58,974 nucleotides of DNA from a bacterium (GTDB lineage: Bacteria; Sysuimicrobiota; Sysuimicrobiia; Sysuimicrobiales; Humicultoraceae). Both the position numbers and the translations under genes were made by a program. Shown one piece after another: positions 54,081 to 58,974 of the stretch. The stretch spans positions 1 through 58,974 of the forward strand of contig JAVHLI010000013.1 in assembly GCA_031082185.1 (NCBI GenBank), written 5' to 3'. Under the pieces are notes generated by a model. It worked only from the letters and a program-made list of their open reading frames with translations. It ran no database searches and was not told where the DNA came from. The stretch's first letter is position 1. Each line of letters starts with the position of its first letter.

Positions 54081-55334
54081 CTACGACGCCGGTTTCTCCA
54101 TCACCTGCGCCTTCAGGTCGGAGGCGGTAAGCAGTAGTGGGCCCTGTTGCCGCAGAACAGCCTCTTCGGTAACGAGGCAGCGGCGGACGTCCCCCCGAGA
54201 GGGGATCTCGTACATGATGTCGAGCATGGTCTCCTCGATTACCGTCCGGAGGCCCCTGGCCCCGGTGTTCCGGGCCATTGTCTCGCGGGCGATGGCCCGC
54301 AGCGCTTCATCGGTGAAGACCAGCTCCACGCCGTCCATCTCGAAGATGCGCTGGTACTGGCGCACCAGCGAGTTCTTGGGCTCCACCAGTACCGCCACTA
54401 GATCGGATTCGTCGAGGGGGTCCAGTGGCACGATTACCGGCAGCCGCCCGATGAACTCGGGGATCAACCCGTACCGCAGCAGATCCTGGGGCATGGTCCG
54501 CTTCAGGACCTCGGCCAGGTGCTCCTTGCTGCGGGGCTCGATCTGAGCGCCGAACCCCATGCTGGTCTGCCGTATGCGGGTCTCGATGATGCGTTCCAGG
54601 TTCTCAAAGGCCCCACCGCAGATGAACAGGATGTTGCTGGTGTCTATTTGAAGGAACTCCTGGTGCGGGTGCTTCCTGCCTCCCTGGGGCGGGACGTTGG
54701 CCGTGGTGCCCTCGAGGATCTTGAGCAGGGCCTGCTGTACGCCCTCTCCGGACACGTCGCGCGTGATCGAGGGGTTCTCGCTCTTCCGCGCGATCTTGTC
54801 CACCTCGTCAATGTAGATTATTCCTCGTTCGGCCTTCTTGATGTCGCCGTCGGCGGCCTGGATCAGGCGCAGCAGAATGTTCTCAACGTCCTCGCCAACG
54901 TACCCGGCCTCGGTCAGCGAGGTCGCGTCGGCGATCGCGGACGGAACGTCCAGGATCCTAGCCAGGGTCTGGGCGAGCAGCGTCTTGCCGCAGCCGGTGG
55001 GGCCTATCAGCAAGATGTTCGACTTCTGCAGCTCCACCTCTGAGGGACGGCGGCTGCCGATGCGCTTGTAGTGGTTGTAGACCGCAACCGATAGGGCCTT
55101 CTTGGCGTGATCCTGGCCGACGACGTACTGGTTCAGGGTTTCGCGAATCTCCCGGGGTTTAGGGGTGGGACGGAGCTGGGACCGCCGATCCACGCCGGTC
55201 GGCTCTTCCTCCACGATCTCGTTGCAGAGCTCGATGCACTCGTCGCAGATGTACACCCCGGGCCCGGCCACGAGCCTGCGTACCTGATCCTGGGGCTTCG
55301 CGCAGAACGAGCATGACATCTTGGACGGGTTCAT
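54081..55334 (-). CDS. clpX: ATP-dependent Clp protease ATP-binding subunit ClpX
   Basis: A 417-residue AAA+ unfoldase. The N-terminal zinc-binding domain has CSFC and CDECIELC within residues 8-37. Walker A GPTGCGKT is near 110-117, Walker [11 protein letters not shown] near 172, and the [13 protein letters not shown] segment near 305 carries pore/sensor residues. The IGF-type loop docking with ClpP is expected near residue 260-265. The ATG overlaps the clpP stop (TGATGA). It delivers substrates to ClpP. Confidence 0.97.
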   Translation of the reverse strand: MNPSKMSCSFCAKPQDQVRRLVAGPGVYICDECIELCNEIVEEEPTGVDRRSQLRPTPKPREIRETLNQYVVGQDHAKKALSVAVYNHYKRIGSRRPSEVELQKSNILLIGPTGCGKTLLAQTLARILDVPSAIADATSLTEAGYVGEDVENILLRLIQAADGDIKKAERGIIYIDEVDKIARKSENPSITRDVSGEGVQQALLKILEGTTANVPPQGGRKHPHQEFLQIDTSNILFICGGAFENLERIIETRIRQTSMGFGAQIEPRSKEHLAEVLKRTMPQDLLRYGLIPEFIGRLPVIVPLDPLDESDLVAVLVEPKNSLVRQYQRIFEMDGVELVFTDEALRAIARETMARNTGARGLRTVIEETMLDIMYEIPSRGDVRRCLVTEEAVLRQQGPLLLTASDLKAQVMEKPAS

Positions 55335-55936
55335 CAGCTCTTGGTCTTGGTCCGCTCGCGCGGGAGAATGACGTCGTCAATAATACCGTACTCCTTGGCA
55401 TCCCCGGCGCTCATCCAGAAGTTCCGATCGGTGTCCCGCTCAATCCGCTCCATCGGCTGCCCCGTGTGGCGGGACAGGATCTCGTTCATCAGCGAGCGCA
55501 TCTTCAGGAACTCCCTGGCCTGGATGTCTATGTCCGAGGTCATGCCCTGCGCCCCGCCCCAGGGCTGGTGGATCATGATGCGCGAGTACGGGAGCGAAGA
55601 CCGCTTGCCCTTGGCGCCGCCGGCTAGGACGAGGGCCCCGCCGCTGGCTGCCAGCCCCGCGCAGATCGTGGCGATGTCCGGCCGGACGTACTGCATCGTG
55701 TCGTATATCGCCAGCGAGGCGATCAGGTCGCCACCCGGGCTGTTGACGTAGAGCATGATGTCCTTGTCGGGGTCTTCGCCCTCCAGGTATAGAAGCTGAG
55801 CGATCACCAGGTTGGCCACATCGTCGTCAATGCCGCCGCCCAGGAAGATGATGCGCTCCTTGAGCAGACGCGAGTATATGTCGTACGCGCGCTCGCCACG
55901 CGGGGTCTGCTCGACAACCATTGGGATCAGCGTCAT
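55334..55936 (-). CDS. clpP: ATP-dependent Clp protease proteolytic subunit
   Basis: A 200-residue ClpP. The catalytic triad reads S98 in [12 protein letters not shown]123 in [11 protein letters not shown] and D168 in [11 protein letters not shown]. The usual AASMGA reads AASGGA, a tolerated variant. The N-terminal segment ([25 protein letters not shown]) is typical. The ATG at 55936 overlaps the tig stop (ATGA) and the stop overlaps clpX. It is one of the tig-clpP-clpX cluster genes. Confidence 0.97.
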   Translation of the reverse strand: MTLIPMVVEQTPRGERAYDIYSRLLKERIIFLGGGIDDDVANLVIAQLLYLEGEDPDKDIMLYVNSPGGDLIASLAIYDTMQYVRPDIATICAGLAASGGALVLAGGAKGKRSSLPYSRIMIHQPWGGAQGMTSDIDIQAREFLKMRSLMNEILSRHTGQPMERIERDTDRNFWMSAGDAKEYGIIDDVILPRERTKTKS

Positions 55937-57201
55937 GCGGGCTCCCGTCCTTCCTCCCGGCCCCTCGCGCGGTCCACCAGAGTGGAGATGGTCTTGCGGC
56001 GCCTCAACATCGCCAGCATCGTCTCGCGCCGCCCCTCGGTGGCCAGCCATTCCCTGGCCCGCGCGAGGTCCTGCTGCAACTCGGCCGCCACCTTCTCCTC
56101 CTCGGCCGCTATCTCCTCCTGCGTTGGCTCAACGCCTTCGCGGCGCGTGATCTCATCCAAAACGTGGCGGGCCTTCAGCCGGCGTTCAGCCCGCAGACGC
56201 AGCTCTTCACGTAGGCCGGCCAGATCCTTTCCCGCGGTTTGGAGGTAGCGGTCTAGGGTGTACCCGCGCCTCTGCAGCGACTCCTGAAGATCGGCCAGGA
56301 GATGCTCGATCTCGCGTTCCACCAGACTGGCCGGCAACTCGACGGTGGCGCGCTGCAGCACTTCGGTCAGCACCTGCTCCTCGTGGGCTTCCCTGGCCTG
56401 CGTTGCAGAGGCGGCCGCAAGGCGGTCGCGAATCCGGTCGCGCAGTTCGTCCACGGTGGCGACGTCTCCCACGGCCCGCGCGAAGGCTTCATCGAGGTCG
56501 GGGAGTTCACGCCGCTTCACGTCCGCCACCGTAGCGACAAGGCGCCCGTCCTCGCCAATGGCCGCGGACCGCTCCTCGCCGGCAGAGGCTCCGGAAAGGG
56601 CATCCTCGATCTCGCGAGGGAAGACGCCGGCTCCCATTTCTACCAAGACCTCGCGGCCGGCATGGAACCGATCGGTTCCCTCGACGGCCGTGGGCCGGAT
56701 CAAGACGAAGTCGCCTGCGGCGGCCTGCGCTCCAGGAGCGGAGACGAGGCGCCCGCGGCGGCGGCGGAGATCCTCGATGGCGGCGTCAACCTCTGCCTCG
56801 CTCAGGTTTGAGGGCTCATAGGGAACCCTCACCTCGTCGTAGGTGCCGAGCTCCACCTCTGGAAGGATGTCCACGCTGGCGGTGAACCGCAGAGAGCGCT
56901 CTTCCTCCAGGCGGGGGAGATCGAACTCCGGTCTGCCGACCGGCACAACCCCGACCTCCGCCACCGCCTTGGGGTAGGCAGAGGCCACAATGATCTCCAG
57001 CGCCTCGCCGTAGAGCTCGTCACGGCCTATGAACCTTTCCAGCATCGCACGCGGCGTTTTGCCCCTGCGGAACCCGGGCACCCCTACTCGCTGCGAAAGC
57101 CGAGCCGTTGCGGTGCGCACCGCCCCGGCCACATCCTCGGCCGGGACCTCCACCTCGAGCACGGCGCGGCTGGGCGGCTCCCGCCTCCACTCTACCTTCA
57201 T
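55933..57201 (-). CDS. tig: Trigger factor
   Basis: A 422-residue ribosome-bound chaperone. The N-terminal ribosome-binding signature lies near residue 44 ([17 protein letters not shown]). A PPIase-like domain (~150-240) and a long helical C-terminal domain (~245-420) follow. The PPIase segment is more divergent than usual. The ATG at 57201 has AGGAGG upstream; further upstream codons are within the tRNA-Leu. It follows tRNA-Leu by 33 bases and is probably transcribed from the tRNA promoter. Confidence 0.95.
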   Translation of the reverse strand: MKVEWRREPPSRAVLEVEVPAEDVAGAVRTATARLSQRVGVPGFRRGKTPRAMLERFIGRDELYGEALEIIVASAYPKAVAEVGVVPVGRPEFDLPRLEEERSLRFTASVDILPEVELGTYDEVRVPYEPSNLSEAEVDAAIEDLRRRRGRLVSAPGAQAAAGDFVLIRPTAVEGTDRFHAGREVLVEMGAGVFPREIEDALSGASAGEERSAAIGEDGRLVATVADVKRRELPDLDEAFARAVGDVATVDELRDRIRDRLAAASATQAREAHEEQVLTEVLQRATVELPASLVEREIEHLLADLQESLQRRGYTLDRYLQTAGKDLAGLREELRLRAERRLKARHVLDEITRREGVEPTQEEIAAEEEKVAAELQQDLARAREWLATEGRRETMLAMLRRRKTISTLVDRARGREEGREPA

Positions 57202-57234
57202 CACAAACCTCCTGGCCTGTACGCGGAGTTCGAT

Positions 57235-57321
57235 TGGTGCGGGCGGAGGGACTCGAACCCCCACCGGCTCACGCCGACCAGATCCTAAGTCTGGCGCCTA
57301 TGCCAATTCGGCTACGCCCGC
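57235..57321 (-). tRNA. tRNA-Leu (anticodon UAG)
   Basis: An 87-nt class II tRNA including an encoded CCA at 57237-57235. The acceptor GCGGGCG pairs with CGCCCGC. The anticodon TAG (57287-57285) sits in the loop CTTAGGA on a CCAGA/TCTGG stem. The long variable arm is GC-rich. The discriminator is A73, as leucine tRNAs require. It lies 25 bases downstream of tRNA-Lys in one transcript. Confidence 0.96.
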
Positions 57322-57346
57322 GGAGGGTTCGGATCAGCTTCGACCG

Positions 57347-57422
57347 TGGGGGGCCGTCGGGGAGTCGAACCCCGAACCTGCTGATTAAGAGTCAGCTGCT
57401 CTGCCAGTTGAGCTAACGGCCC
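57347..57422 (-). tRNA. tRNA-Lys (anticodon CUU)
   Basis: A 76-nt tRNA. The anticodon CTT is at 57389-57387 in loop CTCTTAA. The acceptor GGGCCGT/ACGGCCC, the D arm GCTC...GAGC and the T arm with GGTTCGACTCC are regular. The base after the acceptor is C (position 57350), followed by CCA at 57349-57347. C73 is unusual for lysine tRNAs, which normally have A or G. Confidence 0.93.
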
Positions 57423-57439
57423 ACGACCGTACCTGATAC

Positions 57440-57467
57440 ATTATATCTGAGTGGCCTGCGCTGTCCA
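57440..57467 (-). promoter_or_regulatory. Promoter of the tRNA-Lys/tRNA-Leu/tig unit
   Basis: On the minus strand TGGACA (57467-57462) and the perfect TATAAT (57445-57440) are 16 bases apart. The start would be near 57433, just before tRNA-Lys. Confidence 0.85.
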
Positions 57468-57498
57468 GGCCAACCGACCACCCCAACCGCGGACCGGC

Positions 57499-58632
57499 CT
57501 ACGGGCAGTGCAGCCGGGTCAGATCCGGGTGGCGCTCCGTGATCAGCTTGCGGTAGACATCGTTGACCTCGCCATAGCGGCGCTGCGCCATCTCGTCATC
57601 ATAGATTGTCTTGACCGGGCGATCGAAGAACGACCGCATACCGCTGAAGAGCGCGGCCTGTTCCGCGGCGGAGCCGCGCGGACCCTCCATCCGGAACTTG
57701 GGCAGGATCGGGAACAGCCCGTGGCTCACCAGCCCGCGCTGCCCCTCGTCCGTCAGCAGATACTGTAGAAATGCCCGAGCGGCGCGTGGGGAGCGCGCGC
57801 CGGCGATCACGGCAGTAGGCGCCGGCGAGATCCAGGCGTAGGGAGGGCTTGAGAACCGCAGATCGTGTCCTGCCAGCACCTCCTGAAACGCCATGTAGCT
57901 GAGCACGCCGAACCCCACCCCGAACTCGCCACGGGCCACGAAGGTGGGCACGTCCCGGCTGCGCGTTACGAAGAGCCCGGTGTTGGCCCCGACCCGCTGG
58001 GCCCATTCCCAGCCCTTCTGCCATCCGCGAAGCTGGAGGATCACCTCGAGCGATGCGTGATGCGAGCCCGAGCGGTCAGGGGTGGTCTGGACGATCTGCC
58101 CCTTCAAGCGGCAGTCGAGCAGGTCGTCCCACCCTACCGGCGGATCGGCTCCTGCGCGGCGCACGACCCTTGGGTGGTGGACGATGCCGGCCGCGGTCAG
58201 CGCCGTACCCACCCACACCCCGCGATCGTCCCGAAGCGGGATCGCGCGGGGTTCGCCGATCCGCCCTGGAATCTCCCGGAGCACGGCATCGGGCACCTCG
58301 TGCGGAACCAGCAACCGGCGCTCGGCCAGATCATCGAGCAGTTCGGCCTCGCCCGCCCAGAGCAGATCGGCTTCGGGCCGGCCCCTCCACTCTATGATGC
58401 GCGCATAGGCGACCGGGGATCCCTGCGAGACGATTATGGGCCGTAGTGGACTCCCGAACCTGCGCCGCGTGAACTCGGCAAACCGTTCCGCGGTGGCATC
58501 GGCCACCTCGCGGGGAATAGGTGTGAGAATGACGAGGCGATCCTCTATCAGGGCCTGAGCCAATCCCGGCCCTGCGGCCAGGCCGAGCAGCACGGCGGCG
58601 GCCAAGATTAAGAAACCGAACCCTTGCGGCAT
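57499..58632 (-). CDS. Family 1 extracellular solute-binding protein under an FMN riboswitch
   Basis: A 377-residue exported binding protein related to Fe(III)/AfuA-type and spermidine-type family 1 proteins. A Sec signal peptide spans ~1-24 (ends GLAQA). The segments EADLLWAGEAELLDDLAERRLL, PVGWDDLLDCRLKGQI and HGLFPILPK are typical. Iron-binding members use paired tyrosines; only SYMAF and YAWIS can be pointed to, so iron cannot be claimed. The ATG at 58632 follows AGGGAG; a TTG at 58656 falls in the terminator tail. It is a single gene with no permease or ATPase nearby. The FMN riboswitch suggests flavin or flavin-precursor uptake. Confidence 0.85.
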   Translation of the reverse strand: MPQGFGFLILAAAVLLGLAAGPGLAQALIEDRLVILTPIPREVADATAERFAEFTRRRFGSPLRPIIVSQGSPVAYARIIEWRGRPEADLLWAGEAELLDDLAERRLLVPHEVPDAVLREIPGRIGEPRAIPLRDDRGVWVGTALTAAGIVHHPRVVRRAGADPPVGWDDLLDCRLKGQIVQTTPDRSGSHHASLEVILQLRGWQKGWEWAQRVGANTGLFVTRSRDVPTFVARGEFGVGFGVLSYMAFQEVLAGHDLRFSSPPYAWISPAPTAVIAGARSPRAARAFLQYLLTDEGQRGLVSHGLFPILPKFRMEGPRGSAAEQAALFSGMRSFFDRPVKTIYDDEMAQRRYGEVNDVYRKLITERHPDLTRLHCP

Positions 58633-58662
58633 CGTTTCCGCTCCCTTGTGGCGCAAAGCGAA

Positions 58663-58687
58663 GGACGCCCGATACTACCGGGCGTCC
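58663..58687 (-). terminator. Riboswitch expression-platform terminator
   Basis: A perfect 9-bp stem GGACGCCCG/CGGGCGTCC with a seven-base loop, followed by TTCGCTTT on the minus strand. It lies between the FMN aptamer and the start codon, and would stop transcription when FMN binds. Confidence 0.7.
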
Positions 58688-58716
58688 CTGGGGCCTGTCG
58701 AACGCGCCAGACTCCC

Positions 58717-58852
58717 GCAGCCTCCACCTCATACGGACTGTACCGTCGACCCCGGAATTCCACCGGGCCACGCCCTTACGGGCTCACGGGCTGTCACCGC
58801 CGATCGGGAATCGGCGCCGCAAGCGGCACCTCACCCTGCCCCAGAAGGCTGC
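58717..58852 (-). promoter_or_regulatory. FMN (RFN) riboswitch
   Basis: Minus-strand aptamer with the conserved RFN pieces in order: TGGGGCAGGGTGAGG, GCGGTGACAGCCCGTGAGC, TGGCCCGGTGGAATTCCGGGG and GACGGTACAGTCCGTATG. Stem P1 is 9 bp, GCAGCCTTC (58852-58844) with GGAGGCTGC (58725-58717). An upstream GAAGGCT could alternatively pair with the 5' side of P1 (7-bp stem, loop CGC). FMN binding normally turns off riboflavin synthesis or transport genes. Here it controls a lone solute-binding protein. The gene-free interval 58633-58974 is otherwise only promoter, terminator and end repeat. Confidence 0.93.
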
Positions 58853-58874
58853 GAGCCTTCGGTGTTACACAACC

Positions 58875-58903
58875 AGCATACGACCTGCCGGGATGCCTGG
58901 CAA
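58875..58903 (-). promoter_or_regulatory. Promoter of the FMN-riboswitch transcript
   Basis: On the minus strand TTGCCA (58903-58898) and TATGCT (58880-58875) are 17 bases apart. Transcription should begin near 58868, about 15 bases before the riboswitch. Confidence 0.75.
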
Positions 58904-58919
58904 CTACCCGGCAGCGGCG

Positions 58920-58974
58920 GAGACTGTCAAGCCCAGGGTAGCACTTCCCTTGGCCTATGATGTTGGTGTTCGAC
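58920..58974. repeat. Right copy of exact 55-bp inverted terminal repeat
   Basis: This is the exact reverse complement of bases 1-55, with identity ending at 58919. It lies just upstream of the promoter of the solute-binding protein gene. See the left copy for interpretation. Confidence 0.95.

Noticed and set aside
57499..58632. Firm call as iron(III)-binding protein
   Set aside because: The paired tyrosines of the iron site cannot be identified with confidence and the FMN riboswitch points elsewhere.
58632..58656. TTG start at 58656 for the solute-binding protein
   Set aside because: It lies in the U-rich tail of the terminator and gives a poor signal peptide; ATG 58632 has AGGGAG upstream.

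Overview
This is a GC-rich, very compact bacterial contig with about 45 protein genes, three tRNAs and two aptamer-type riboswitches. Gaps are short, GTG starts and ATGA/TGATG overlaps are common, and there is no prophage, insertion sequence or CRISPR array. The gene order is strongly Firmicutes-like: rpsO-pnp-M16 peptidase-dap genes-ftsK-nup importer-rodZ-cinA-recA-rny-ymdB-mutS-mutL-miaA-hflX-lexA on one side and valS-lon-clpX-clpP-tig on the other. This order resembles the Bacillus subtilis rpsO to mutSL region, but spore genes usually found there (spoVS, cotE) are absent. Together with the high GC content, this suggests a deep-branching, uncultivated Terrabacteria lineage (Firmicutes-adjacent, perhaps Armatimonadota or CSP1-3-like). 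That placement is an inference from synteny only.

Layout, left to right. 1-10.1 kb (+): ribosomal protein S15, PNPase, an M16 peptidase, lysine/peptidoglycan precursor genes (dapB, asd, dapA), undecaprenyl-PP phosphatase and FtsK. 10.1-17.6 kb (+): a BMP/Nup-type nucleoside ABC importer in one run with a metallo-beta-lactamase-fold protein, a PfkB kinase and pseudouridine-5'-phosphate glycosidase, apparently a nucleoside/pseudouridine salvage operon. 17.6-20.3 kb: RodZ-like protein, CinA, ThpR. 20.3-26.3 kb: a LexA-box-controlled DNA repair operon, recA-recX-UvrD/Cas4-like helicase-nuclease-rmuC. 26.3-29.9 kb: RNase Y, YmdB, a PHP phosphoesterase and a small zinc ribbon. 29.9-34.6 kb: selenocysteine machinery (selA, selB, tRNA-Sec). 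33.2-35.5 kb: three unassigned exported proteins. 35.5-37.2 kb (-): ilvD. 37.3-45.6 kb (+): mutS, mutL, miaA, dapL, hflX. 45.6-58.6 kb (-): lexA, two crotonase-fold enzymes, a SPOR-domain protein, valS with a T-box leader, lon, clpX, clpP, tig, tRNA-Leu, tRNA-Lys, and a lone solute-binding protein behind an FMN riboswitch.

Several promoters read clearly. The recA and lexA promoters both carry a LexA operator. The tRNA-Sec, tRNA-Lys, rny, ilvD, valS, rpsO and solute-binding-protein promoters all fit a housekeeping-sigma consensus. asd, dapA, dapB and dapL together give the aminotransferase branch of lysine synthesis.

Most interesting points: an FMN riboswitch controlling an orphan family-1 solute-binding protein, a candidate flavin-uptake component; a nucleoside importer fused by operon structure to pseudouridine catabolism; a valS T-box whose downstream half has lost the recognisable T-box sequence; probable non-AUG starts for several genes; and an exact 55-base inverted repeat at the two contig ends, which may be an assembly-graph signature or a real inverted repeat flanking the segment.
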